Shown in pieces: positions 46,046 through 53,981 of a DNA stretch of 64,000 bases. The stretch spans positions 124,001-188,000 of the forward strand of contig NZ_MWMO01000007.1 of NCBI RefSeq assembly GCF_002556635.1, in the 5' to 3' direction. This DNA is from Novosphingobium sp. PC22D. Its GTDB lineage: Bacteria > Pseudomonadota > Alphaproteobacteria > Sphingomonadales > Sphingomonadaceae. The notes beneath the pieces are model-generated. The model was not told where the DNA came from and ran no database searches. It saw only the letters and a list, made by a program, of their open reading frames with translations. The stretch's first letter is position 1. Every line of letters begins with the position of its first letter. The translations under genes and the position numbers were made by a program.

Positions 46046-46945
46046 ATGTCACAGTCGCACGATCCCGCCATGCTCCTCAAGGCCTCGACCCTCGTCGACG
46101 CGCTGCCCTACATGCAGCGCTATGCCGGGCGAACCTTCGTGGTGAAGTACGGCGGCCACGCGATGGGCGATCCCGAACTCGCGCACGACTTCGCCGAGGA
46201 CGTGGTTCTGCTCAAGGCGGTGGGGATCAACCCGGTGGTGGTCCACGGCGGCGGCCCGCAGATCGGGGCGATGCTCAAGACGATGGGCGTCGAATCGAAG
46301 TTCGTCGACGGGCTGCGCGTCACCGACCAGCAGACCGCGCAAGTGGCCGAAATGGTCTTGTCCGGGGCGATCAACAAGGAGATCGTCGGCTGGATCGCCA
46401 AGGCTGGCGGCAAGGCGATGGGCCTGTCGGGAAAGGACGGCGCCATGGTCAGGGCGCGCAAGGTCTCGCGCACGGCCAAGGACCCGGACAGCGCCATCGA
46501 GCGCGTGGTCGACCTCGGCTTCGTCGGCGAGCCGGCGACCATCGACACGAGCGTGATCGAAACCGTCTCGCGCGCGGGCATGATCCCGGTGATCGCGCCG
46601 ATCGCCCCGGGCGAGGACGGCGCGACCTACAACATCAATGCCGACACGATGGCGGGCGCGATCGCCTCCGCGCTCGGCGCCGCGCGGCTGTTCCTGCTGA
46701 CCGACGTGACCGGCGTGCTCGACAAGCAGGGGGCGCTGCTTACCGACCTGACTCCGGCCGACATCGGCAAGCTGCGCGCCGACGGCACGATCTCGGGCGG
46801 CATGATCCCCAAGCTCGAAACCTGCATTCACGCGGTCGAAGCGGGCTGCGAGGCGGCGGTCGTGCTTGACGGACGGGTTTCGCATGCCATGTTGCTGGAA
46901 ATATTCACACAAGAGGGTGCGGGCACGCTCATTCGGGCAGGCTAG
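46046..46945 (+). CDS. argB: Acetylglutamate kinase
   Basis: The 299-residue enzyme phosphorylates N-acetylglutamate, the second step of arginine synthesis. Typical blocks are [47 protein letters not shown] and [14 protein letters not shown], ending [19 protein letters not shown]. The long N-terminal extension before KYGGHAM is usual for arginine-inhibited forms. The ATG at 46046 was chosen by family start. Confidence 0.96.
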   Translation: MSQSHDPAMLLKASTLVDALPYMQRYAGRTFVVKYGGHAMGDPELAHDFAEDVVLLKAVGINPVVVHGGGPQIGAMLKTMGVESKFVDGLRVTDQQTAQVAEMVLSGAINKEIVGWIAKAGGKAMGLSGKDGAMVRARKVSRTAKDPDSAIERVVDLGFVGEPATIDTSVIETVSRAGMIPVIAPIAPGEDGATYNINADTMAGAIASALGAARLFLLTDVTGVLDKQGALLTDLTPADIGKLRADGTISGGMIPKLETCIHAVEAGCEAAVVLDGRVSHAMLLEIFTQEGAGTLIRAG

Positions 46946-46991
46946 TCGCTAGCTCTCGCGAGAAATGGCCGTGAGGGGCGCAGGATTGCAC

Positions 46992-47543
46992 ATGAAGTAT
47001 CGCTCAGTCTTCGGTCCGATGGCGCTGGCAGCGCTCCCCGCGTGCCTGCTGGCGCTTGCCGGATGCAAGGGCGAGCCGGATGATCCGATGGTCGAGCCGA
47101 TGCCGACCGAGACCGCGGTCCCGCTGCCCGAGCCGACCGCGACCGGCACCGGCAGCGTCTCGGCGGTCGCCGATGGTCTCGACGTCGCCGCGCTCAAGGA
47201 ACGGCGCGATCCCGAGCGCCTGCTGCGTTTCTATACCAATGCGTTGCGGCTCGGCGACTGGCAGGCGGCGGCGCGGGCCTGGAGCCTCGATGCGCAGATG
47301 ACGCCCGAGAAGCTCGAAAGCGAATTCGGCGGTCAGGCCGGCCCGAAGGTCGCGGTCGGCAAGGGCGATGTCGAAGGTGCGGCGGGTTCGCTGTTCTACG
47401 AGGCGCCGGTGGTGATCGATTTCGCCGACGGGCGTCCCTCGCGACGTGGCACGATCGTGCTGCGGCGGGTCAACGACGTCCCCGGCGCGACCGAGGAACA
47501 GCTCAACTGGCGCATCGAGCGCAGTTCGACCCTGCCGCAATAG
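46992..47543 (+). CDS. Putative lipoprotein of unknown function
   Basis: I do not recognise this 183-residue protein. It begins with a lipoprotein signal (PMALAALPACLLALAGC, lipobox LAGC), then a Pro/Glu-rich linker, and a domain containing RDPERLLRFYTNALRLGDWQAAARAW, probably helical. The start at 46992 was chosen so that the signal peptide is complete. It follows argB by about 46 bases. Confidence 0.7.
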   Translation: MKYRSVFGPMALAALPACLLALAGCKGEPDDPMVEPMPTETAVPLPEPTATGTGSVSAVADGLDVAALKERRDPERLLRFYTNALRLGDWQAAARAWSLDAQMTPEKLESEFGGQAGPKVAVGKGDVEGAAGSLFYEAPVVIDFADGRPSRRGTIVLRRVNDVPGATEEQLNWRIERSSTLPQ

Positions 47544-47644
47544 CACCGATCGCGGGCTTGCCCGGAGATGGCCGCGCGCATCGGCGCGCGCCGCGCCTTG
47601 CCCGCTGACGCACGGACCGGTATCAGCGGGCGCGAACCGCCTCC

Positions 47645-47953
47645 GTGAAAGGTCTGTCCTTGCTTCTATATACCCTGTACGAGATCGTCGGCTATCTCAT
47701 CTCGATCATCGTCATGCTGGTGATCGTGCAGTTCGTGCTGAGCCTGCTGATCTCGTTCAACGTCGTGAACATGAGCAACCAGTTCGTCGATGCGATCTGG
47801 CGCGCGGTCAATGCGCTGCTCGATCCGATCCTGCGGCCGATCCGGCGCATCATGCCGAATACGGGCTCGATCGACTTCTCGCCGCTGGTGCTGATCGTGG
47901 GCTTGCAGATCCTGCGCATCGTGCTGCGCAACCTCGTCCTCGCATCGATGTAG
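47645..47953 (+). CDS. YggT-family membrane protein
   Basis: The 102-residue protein has two hydrophobic segments ([19 protein letters not shown] and [18 protein letters not shown]) and the YggT block [22 protein letters not shown]. YggT proteins are implicated in cell division or osmotic-shock tolerance. The start is GTG. folD begins 10 bases later. Confidence 0.85.
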   Translation: MKGLSLLLYTLYEIVGYLISIIVMLVIVQFVLSLLISFNVVNMSNQFVDAIWRAVNALLDPILRPIRRIMPNTGSIDFSPLVLIVGLQILRIVLRNLVLASM

Positions 47954-47963
47954 GAGAGCGGCG

Positions 47964-48857
47964 ATGAGCGCGGACATCATCGACGGAAAGGCTTTCGCCG
48001 CAGGGCTGCGCGCACGTGTCGGCGAACACGCGGCCGCGTTCGAGCGTGCGGCGGGGCGCAAGGCGGGGCTCGCCGTCGTCCTCGTCGGCGAGGACCCCGC
48101 GAGCCAGGTCTACGTGCGCAACAAGGGCAAGCAGACGCTTGCATGCGGCATGGCTGGCTTCGAGCACAAGCTGCCCGCCGAAACGCCCGAAGCCGATCTC
48201 CTTGCGCTGGTCGAAAAGCTCAACGCCGACCCGCTGGTCGACGGTATCCTCGTGCAGTTGCCGCTGCCCGCGCACATGGACGAGCAGAAGGTCATCGCCG
48301 CGATCGACCCCGACAAGGATGTCGACGGCTTCCACGTGATCAACGCGGGCCGCCTCGCGGTCGGCCAGCCCGGTTTCGTGCCATGCACGCCGCTGGGCTG
48401 CGTGATGCTGCTCAAGGACCGGCTCGGCTCGCTCTCCGGGCTCGATGCCGTGGTGATCGGCCGCTCGAACATCGTCGGCAAGCCGATGGCGCAGCTCCTG
48501 ATCCAGGAAAGCTGCACCGTCACCGTCGCGCACAGCCGCACCAAGGATCTCCCCGAGGTCGTGCGCCGCGCGGACATCGTCGTCGCCGCGGTCGGCCGGC
48601 CCGAGATGGTCAAGGGCGAATGGATCAAGCCGGGCGCGACCGTGATCGATGTCGGCATCAACCGCGTGCCTGCGGCCGAAGAGGGCAAGACGCGCCTCGT
48701 GGGCGACGTCGACTTCGCGGGCGCCAGCGCGGTCGCGGGCGCGATCACGCCGGTGCCGGGCGGCGTCGGCCCGATGACGATCGCGGTGCTGCTGCGCAAC
48801 ACGCTCGTCGCCGCACACCGCAACGCCGGTATTCCCTTCGCAAAAGACGCGCTGTGA
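47964..48857 (+). CDS. folD: Bifunctional methylene-tetrahydrofolate dehydrogenase/cyclohydrolase
   Basis: The 297-residue enzyme interconverts methylene-, methenyl- and formyl-tetrahydrofolate. Active-site pieces are visible: the catalytic Lys in [32 protein letters not shown], the NADP site [17 protein letters not shown], and [14 protein letters not shown]. Its stop overlaps the GTG of the next gene. Confidence 0.96.
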   Translation: MSADIIDGKAFAAGLRARVGEHAAAFERAAGRKAGLAVVLVGEDPASQVYVRNKGKQTLACGMAGFEHKLPAETPEADLLALVEKLNADPLVDGILVQLPLPAHMDEQKVIAAIDPDKDVDGFHVINAGRLAVGQPGFVPCTPLGCVMLLKDRLGSLSGLDAVVIGRSNIVGKPMAQLLIQESCTVTVAHSRTKDLPEVVRRADIVVAAVGRPEMVKGEWIKPGATVIDVGINRVPAAEEGKTRLVGDVDFAGASAVAGAITPVPGGVGPMTIAVLLRNTLVAAHRNAGIPFAKDAL

Positions 48858-49576
48858 GACGCCTTGCCTTGCCGTTGTGCCTGCTGGCGGTGGCTTGCGC
48901 CGGCGGCCCCGGCGGCGGTCCGGCCAGCGCGCGCGGACAAATGCGCGACCTGGCCTTCGGCTCGCCCGGCACGATCGTCGCGGTCGAGCTCGCGTTCAAC
49001 CGTGCCGCCAGCGAGGACGGACAGTGGAGCGCCTTTCGCGACTTCGCCGACGACGACGCGGTGATGTTCGTGCCCCAGCCGGTCGACGCGCGCGACTGGC
49101 TCAAGGGACGTGACGATCCCCCCGCGCCCGTGACCTGGCAGCCGCACGAGGTATGGGTGAGCTGCGACGGCTCGCTCGCGGCGACACGCGGCGCGTGGCA
49201 GCGGCCGAACGGTTCGGTTGGCTACTTCACCACGATCTGGCACCGCCGCAAGCAGGGCGACTACCGCTGGGTGCTCGATCAGGGAGACGAACTCGCCGCG
49301 CCGCTCGAAGCGCCCGAGATGCTCGCCGGCCAGATCGCCGACTGCGGCCTGGGGCGCGATTCCCGGCGCGCCGCCGATTGGCGCGACGAGCGCGAACGCG
49401 AAGCCACGATCCCGCCCGTCGGGACGGCGGGGACGGGCCGCTCGGCCGACGGTACGCTCGAATACAGCTATCGCGTCACGCCGGATCTGGGCCGCACGAT
49501 TTCGGTTAGCATCCGCAAGGACGGCGAGATGCGCGAGGTCATCTCCAGCGTCGTCGCCCCGCCGAAGGGGGACTGA
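48854..49576 (+). CDS. Putative lipoprotein with an NTF2/SnoaL-like domain
   Basis: I do not recognise this 240-residue protein firmly. It has a short lipoprotein-like signal ([12 protein letters not shown]) and, after a Gly-rich linker, a region with [22 protein letters not shown] and [24 protein letters not shown], which fits a SnoaL/DUF4440-type fold. It begins with GTG overlapping the folD stop (GTGA), so it is translationally coupled. The role is unknown. Confidence 0.65.
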   Translation: MRRLALPLCLLAVACAGGPGGGPASARGQMRDLAFGSPGTIVAVELAFNRAASEDGQWSAFRDFADDDAVMFVPQPVDARDWLKGRDDPPAPVTWQPHEVWVSCDGSLAATRGAWQRPNGSVGYFTTIWHRRKQGDYRWVLDQGDELAAPLEAPEMLAGQIADCGLGRDSRRAADWRDEREREATIPPVGTAGTGRSADGTLEYSYRVTPDLGRTISVSIRKDGEMREVISSVVAPPKGD

Positions 49577-49579
49577 GCC

Positions 49580-50200
49580 TTGCTCGACCTGTTTGTCTCG
49601 GCCTTCGTCACGCTCTTCGTGGTGATCGATCCGCCGGGCTGCGCGCCGATCTTCGCGGGGCTGACCTCCGCCGCGCCGCCAAGGCACGCGCGCGCCATGG
49701 CGCTCAAGGCCTGCCTGATAGCCGCAGCGATCCTGCTCGTCTTCGCGCTGTTCGGCGAGGCGCTGCTCCACGCGCTGCACATCGAGCTCAATTCCTTCCG
49801 CATAGCGGGAGGCATCATGCTGTTCCTGATCGCGCTCGACATGGTCTTCGAGAAACGCACGCAGCGCCGCGAGGAGCGGGCCGAGAAGCTCATGGCCGAA
49901 CCGGTCGAGGACGTTTCGGTATTTCCGATGGCGATGCCCATGCTTGCCGGGCCCGGCTCGATCGCGACGATCATGCTGCTGATGTCGAAGGCGCAGGGCA
50001 CCGAGGCGACGCTGGTGATCCTCGCCGCGCTGGCGGCGGTGCTGGTGCTCTCGCTGGTGGCGCTGGTCGCGGCGATCCCGCTGATGAAGACGCTGGGCCA
50101 CAGCTTCGAGGTGGTGATCACCCGGCTGCTCGGCGTCCTGCTCGCCGCGCTCGCGGCGCAATACGTGATCGGCGGCCTGCGGGAGGCCTTCGCGGCCTGA
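49580..50200 (+). CDS. marC: MarC-family integral membrane protein
   Basis: The 206-residue protein has six membrane segments and the MarC pattern (FVVIDPPGCAPIFAGLT, FRIAGGIMLFLIALDMVF, VSVFPMAMPMLAGPGSIATIML). The substrate of this family is uncertain despite the name (multiple antibiotic resistance). It starts with TTG behind GGGGG, four bases after the previous stop. Confidence 0.88.
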   Translation: MLDLFVSAFVTLFVVIDPPGCAPIFAGLTSAAPPRHARAMALKACLIAAAILLVFALFGEALLHALHIELNSFRIAGGIMLFLIALDMVFEKRTQRREERAEKLMAEPVEDVSVFPMAMPMLAGPGSIATIMLLMSKAQGTEATLVILAALAAVLVLSLVALVAAIPLMKTLGHSFEVVITRLLGVLLAALAAQYVIGGLREAFAA

Positions 50201-50217
50201 ATGCGGCTGAGGCCGCG
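50191..50217. terminator. Weak convergent terminator candidate
   Basis: CGCGGCCT (50191-50198) pairs AGGCCGCG (50210-50217) around an 11-base loop, overlapping the marC stop, between convergent marC and the Lon-N gene. There is no T-tract. Confidence 0.3.
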
Positions 50218-50241
50218 CGCGTTACGCGGCGCCCCTGCGTG

Positions 50242-50856
50242 CTATTGAAGCGTGACGCCGTCCTCGTCGTCGCCGTCGAGATGGCGCCCGAAGAACTGCA
50301 TGAGCTGGATCAGCAATTCGCAGCGCGAAGCGAGGTCCGGGGTCTCCAGCAGTGCTTGCTTGGCCGCCGGATCGAACGGCGCGATCTGGGCGACGCCGTT
50401 GATCAGCGAGACATCGTCGAGCCGGTTCACCTCGTCCCAGTCGACGCTGTAGCCCTGCGCATCGGCGAAGCGGCGCGCCTCGCGCTCGAACCCGGCGCGC
50501 TCGACCGGCGAGAGCGCCTCGTCCTCTGGTTCGGCCAGGATTTCCGCCTCGACCTGGCGAAAGGGCGTCGTCACGTCGAGTTCTCGGAGCACGCGAAAGC
50601 GCGCCTGGCCCTCGAGGATGATGTTGTAGCGGCCGTCTTCCATCGCCTCGACTTCACCGATGCGGCCGAGGCAACCCATGGCGAACAGCGGCGCGCCCTC
50701 CTGCGCGCGTTGCGGCTGGATCATGCCGATCAGCCGATCGCGCACCAGGGCATCGCCGACCATCGCGCGGTAGCGCGGCTCGAAGATATGCAGCGGCAGT
50801 TGCAGGCCCGGATAGAGGACCGCGCCGGGCAGCGGAAAGATCGTGATCCGCGTCAC
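50242..50856 (-). CDS. LON N-terminal substrate-binding-domain protein
   Basis: The 204-residue protein is the isolated N-terminal domain of Lon protease (ITIFPLPGAVLYPGLQLPLHIFEPRYRAMV, GCLGRIGEVEAMEDGRYNIILEGQARFRVL) without ATPase or protease. It may be an adaptor or chaperone-like factor. Its GTG start is two bases from the stop of the upstream thioredoxin gene, so they form an operon. Confidence 0.88.
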   Translation of the reverse strand: MTRITIFPLPGAVLYPGLQLPLHIFEPRYRAMVGDALVRDRLIGMIQPQRAQEGAPLFAMGCLGRIGEVEAMEDGRYNIILEGQARFRVLRELDVTTPFRQVEAEILAEPEDEALSPVERAGFEREARRFADAQGYSVDWDEVNRLDDVSLINGVAQIAPFDPAAKQALLETPDLASRCELLIQLMQFFGRHLDGDDEDGVTLQ

Positions 50857-50857
50857 G

Positions 50858-51775
50858 TCAGCCGAACAGGATCGTGGAGAGCTTGCGTCTCGCAGCCGCA
50901 GCCCAGGGGTCTTCGAGGCCGACCGCCTCGAACATCTTGAGCAGTTGCGCGCGCGCGGCGCCCTCGTTCCAGTCCTTGTCTTTCGCGACCATGGTCAGAA
51001 GCGTGTCGGCGGCGGCATCGCGGTCGCCCGCGGCGAAGGCGGCGTTGGCGAAGGCGAACTGCGCCTGCATGTCGGCCGGGCGCTCGGCGGCGGCGGCGCG
51101 CAGCGCGGCCAGCTCGGAATCGTCCGGCCGGTCCTTGGCGAGCGTTAGGGCAGCCCTGGCGCGTTCGACCTGCGGGTGATCGGCAAGCTCCTGCGGCAGG
51201 CCCGCGAGCATGTCCTCGGCGCCTTCCATCCGGCCGGCGGCGATGAGCGCGCGCACCAGGCCCGAGATCGCCTCGGGGCTGTCGGGCGCCATCTCGACGA
51301 TCTGCGCGAAGACGGCCGCGGCCCGCTCGCCGTCGCCGCTTTCGAGCACGTCCTCGCCCATGGCGAGCAGCGGGGCGATGTCCTGCTTGGGCTCCTCGCC
51401 GGGCGCGCCGGCCTGGACCGGGAGTTTTTCGAGCAACTGGTCGAGTGCGCCCTTGAGCTGCGATTCGCTGCGCGCACTGGTGAGATCGGCCACGGGCTGC
51501 CCCTGGAACACCGCGTAGACCGTGGGGATCGAGCGCACCTGGAATTGCGAGGCGATGAACTGTTCCTCGTCGACGTTGATCTTGGCAAGGATCACGCCCT
51601 TGTCGGCATATTCGGCGACGACCTTCTCGAGCACCGGCGTCAGCGCCTTGCACGGTCCGCACCATTCCGCCCAGAAGTCGAGGACGACGAGCTTGGTCAT
51701 CGACGGCTCGGCGACCTGGCTGCGGAAGCGATCGACCGCCTTTTGCTCGTCCAGATTCAGACCCATGCTGGCCAC
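50858..51775 (-). CDS. Thioredoxin-TPR protein (CnoX/YbbN-like)
   Basis: The 305-residue protein has an N-terminal thioredoxin domain with the redox motif WCGPC (Cys 39 and 42) and a C-terminal TPR-like helical region (about 125-295). YbbN/CnoX proteins protect substrates during oxidative stress and hand them to chaperonins. Many of these have lost the second Cys; this one keeps both. A GTG start at 51775 follows GGGGAG; an ATG three codons later is possible. Confidence 0.88.
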   Translation of the reverse strand: MASMGLNLDEQKAVDRFRSQVAEPSMTKLVVLDFWAEWCGPCKALTPVLEKVVAEYADKGVILAKINVDEEQFIASQFQVRSIPTVYAVFQGQPVADLTSARSESQLKGALDQLLEKLPVQAGAPGEEPKQDIAPLLAMGEDVLESGDGERAAAVFAQIVEMAPDSPEAISGLVRALIAAGRMEGAEDMLAGLPQELADHPQVERARAALTLAKDRPDDSELAALRAAAAERPADMQAQFAFANAAFAAGDRDAAADTLLTMVAKDKDWNEGAARAQLLKMFEAVGLEDPWAAAARRKLSTILFG

Positions 51776-51982
51776 GTTGCTAGCTCCCCTTGGCGACAGA
51801 CGAAAAGTGGCCTCAATTTGGGGCTTGGGGCCGATTTGTGAAGGGCATGCGTCGTGTTTCCCCCCGGCCGCCCGTGATCGAACGCCCGAAGTGTTTTTTC
51901 CCTTGCAGCCCCCGAAGACCGATGCTAACCGCGCGCCTCACCCCAGCCCGCCAGCCAAGGCAGCGGGCCGCAGTCGTCTAGA

Positions 51983-52057
51983 GCGGGCGTAGCTCAGGGG
52001 TAGAGCACAACCTTGCCAAGGTTGGGGTCGAGGGTTCGAATCCCTTCGCCCGCTCCA
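51983..52057 (+). tRNA. tRNA-Gly (anticodon GCC)
   Basis: A complete 75-base cloverleaf: acceptor GCGGGCG/CGCCCGC, D arm GCTC...GAGC, anticodon arm with GCC, T arm GAGGG-TTCGAAT-CCCTT and encoded 3' CCA (52055-52057). It marks the left edge of the accessory region. Confidence 0.97.
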
Positions 52058-52122
52058 AGAAATCCGGAAAATTCAAGCGGTTGCCGGTGTGCTGCTGGCA
52101 CTCCGAGATGGTCCATATGTGT

Positions 52123-52200
52123 CGGTCTACCACCGGTCTACCACGCGGGCTGTTTCTTGCTTGCGGTAGAGCGCGGTCCGGCTCTGAATGATTCTGAATG
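52123..52200. repeat. Direct repeats beside the tRNA gene (possible att arm sites)
   Basis: Two exact 11-base copies of CGGTCTACCAC abut each other (52123-52133 and 52134-52144). Two copies of TCTGAATG start 10 bases apart (52183-52190 and 52193-52200). Direct repeats just beyond a tRNA 3' end, next to an excisionase-like gene, suggest integrase or excisionase binding sites. Confidence 0.4.
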
Positions 52201-52318
52201 CTGGCCCCGAGGCGGGCATATAGCGGGGCTCCGCTCAGGCTGACATGCACCGGCGAAACAAAAGCGGGGCATGGTTCATGCCATGCCCCGCCTGCAAGCC
52301 GGAACCTCGACTCCAGGG

Positions 52319-52483
52319 TCATGTCATGGACTGCTCAATGAGCGCCTCAATCGACTCCTGCGTGATGAGCGACTTTCCGGGCAGCGGCTTGACCCGGTCG
52401 AGCTTGCCCTCGTTGATGAGCTTGTGGACCGAGGTGCGACCGCATTTCAGGATCCTGCAGGTCTCGGGAATGGTCTTCAGCAT
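52319..52483 (-). CDS. Excisionase-like helix-turn-helix protein
   Basis: The 54-residue protein is a MerR/excisionase-type HTH (TIPETCRILKCGRTSVHKLI followed by KLITQES-like PGKSLITQESIEALIE). Such proteins direct excision of integrative elements or bind operators. A strong AAGGAAGG ribosome-binding site precedes the start at 52483. It lies between att-like repeats and the HUH-like gene. Confidence 0.75.
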   Translation of the reverse strand: MLKTIPETCRILKCGRTSVHKLINEGKLDRVKPLPGKSLITQESIEALIEQSMT

Positions 52484-52783
52484 TGCGCCTTCCTTTCGTG
52501 CATTTCGGCGCACCCACAAATTCCGTCACGACCTTGTACGAACAAAGCGATCCGGCCCGAGCTCGCGTAGTCGCGGTTGCAAAATGTGGATAAATCCTCC
52601 CGCCTTGTTCGCGCGTGATCGCAAAGGTTCACTTGAAACTTGCGGGCCCTTGTTCGCGCAAATCCGTGTGCGTACGCGCGGCGCTGTATTAAAAGTGAGT
52701 TCAAACAGCGGCTTGTGCGAAATTGGCGGATCCCGACTCTATAGACCCATGTTTTTCTCGTCCGATTGAGGAGCCGGATGGGG

Positions 52784-52797
52784 GCGAAGCGCTTCGC
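52784..52797. repeat. 14-base perfect palindrome
   Basis: GCGAAGCGCTTCGC reads the same on both strands, four bases before the likely start of the HUH-like gene. It could be a nicking site or operator, or chance in GC-rich DNA. Confidence 0.3.
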
Positions 52798-52800
52798 TTG

Positions 52801-53430
52801 ATGCCCTGGGGAGGCGCACGTCGACTCCCCAGGGCGCCAAGCGAGGTGCTGACCGACTGCGCCTGTCGCAGATTGGTGCATGCGGTTGAGCAGGCGGCCC
52901 GTGAGGGCAAGCCGATGACCCACCGCTATGACATCAGCTGGGAGCACGCGGGTGTGGCCGAGAAGGATGTTACGGCGGCGACTCGGGCCTTCCTCAAGCG
53001 GGCGGCTGACTGGATGGGACCGTACGATGGGAAACTGTACTGGATCTACGTGCATGAGCGCGGCGAGACCCACGGTGCTCATGTTCACATGCTCCTCCAC
53101 CTGAGGCCCGATCTGGCAACCTATTTCAGAAAAGCAGCACGAAGATGGATCAGGTCCATCCTGCCCGGCGGCCGAAATGTGAAAGGAACTCTGAAAGTGC
53201 AGGTCTTGCGTGGTGCGATGACCCCCGACGAGGTGTCGAATGATCTTTACCGCTCCGATCTTTATGGCCGTGTTCACTACATGCTCAAGCACGGCAGCCC
53301 CATCACCGAAGTTGCTCTGGGACTCCACCGGTTCGCATTCCCCGGCACTACCTGGGGCAGGAGAAGCACCGTCTACGGTCGGCGGGCCGGATGGTGGCAG
53401 GAGCGGACAATCAGGAACGCGGCCAAATAA
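52801..53430 (+). CDS. HUH-endonuclease-like replication/mobilisation protein
   Basis: The 209-residue protein has a HUH motif (HGAHVHMLLHL, metal-binding His pair), upstream THRYDISWEH, and downstream VHYMLKH, a Y-x-x-K candidate catalytic tyrosine motif. That order fits a rolling-circle Rep or mobilisation nuclease. The start at ATG 52801 is uncertain: the frame is open from TTG 52723. It lies beside an excisionase-like gene and a primase remnant in DNA of visibly lower GC than the core genes. I found no exact family name. Confidence 0.55.
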   Translation: MPWGGARRLPRAPSEVLTDCACRRLVHAVEQAAREGKPMTHRYDISWEHAGVAEKDVTAATRAFLKRAADWMGPYDGKLYWIYVHERGETHGAHVHMLLHLRPDLATYFRKAARRWIRSILPGGRNVKGTLKVQVLRGAMTPDEVSNDLYRSDLYGRVHYMLKHGSPITEVALGLHRFAFPGTTWGRRSTVYGRRAGWWQERTIRNAAK

Positions 53431-53721
53431 TGCCAAGCCAAACCTTCGGCGGTCCGCGCTGAAAATCCGTATGAGGCACTCGCCATGTCGGAGCAGACTT
53501 TCGTCCGGGCTGTCGATGTCGAGTACGGTGATCTTGCTGGATGGTCCCGCATGCAACCCGAATGAGCGAACACCCCCAAAACTGTCTACTAATCCGGTTA
53601 CGCCGTTCGGGCCTAGCCGGGACCAGTTGCGAATGACGGGGCGCTTATCGACGACGGGGATAAGGGCGATGCCCCAGTGGGCGAATTTCGGTTGCCAGCC
53701 GGCATAAGTATTTTCAGTCAT
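53430..53721 (-). pseudogene. Truncated prim-pol (bifunctional DNA primase/polymerase) remnant
   Basis: From the ATG at 53721, behind GGAG, about 80-97 codons read MTENTYAGWQPKFAHWGIAL, then FGLHAGPSSKITVLDIDSPD, the N-terminal half of the prim-pol domain found in phage and island replication proteins. Similarity stops around 53480 just after SPDESLL; the continuing frame is antisense to the HUH-like gene. The 3' part of the gene is missing, so this is a decayed replication gene. Confidence 0.6.
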
Positions 53722-53925
53722 GATCTTGGCTCCAAGGAACGTGGAGCCATTCAATTAGTCGGGCTCGATAGCAGCCTGTCCATCTGTCGGGATTTTCCGT
53801 TCGACGTCGAAATCCTGGATCCGGAGGGATGATGGTTGTCGACTGAAGCGACAAATTTTCACGGCCACGGGCTTGCTACCTATCACGAAATCACCAGTTT
53901 TCCGGGTTTTCAAGGGTGTTGCGCC

Positions 53926-53967
53926 GAGGTTGTCGACAACCTCAGCCTGACAACCAGGTTGTCAGGC
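53926..53967. repeat. Paired palindromes built from four GGTTGTC half-sites
   Basis: GAGGTTGTCGACAACCTC (53926-53943) is a perfect palindrome. One base later GCCTGACAACC-A-GGTTGTCAGGC (53945-53967) is another. Together they give four GGTTGTC/GACAACC half-sites. They lie 14 bases past the sbcC stop, with no T-tract. Confidence 0.6.
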
Positions 53968-53981
53968 CGCGCTGGCCTGCA

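Noticed and set aside
51978..52322. Minus-strand frame through the tRNA gene ending GFEPSTPTLARLCSTPELRPL
   Set aside because: This is the antisense reading of tRNA-Gly. The phrase is familiar as the tail of integrases that insert at tRNA genes, but here no integrase domain precedes it, so I do not call a gene.
52477..53754. Minus-strand 425-codon frame covering the HUH-like gene
   Set aside because: Only the first roughly 80-97 codons from 53,721 look like real prim-pol sequence. The rest is antisense to a better plus-strand gene.
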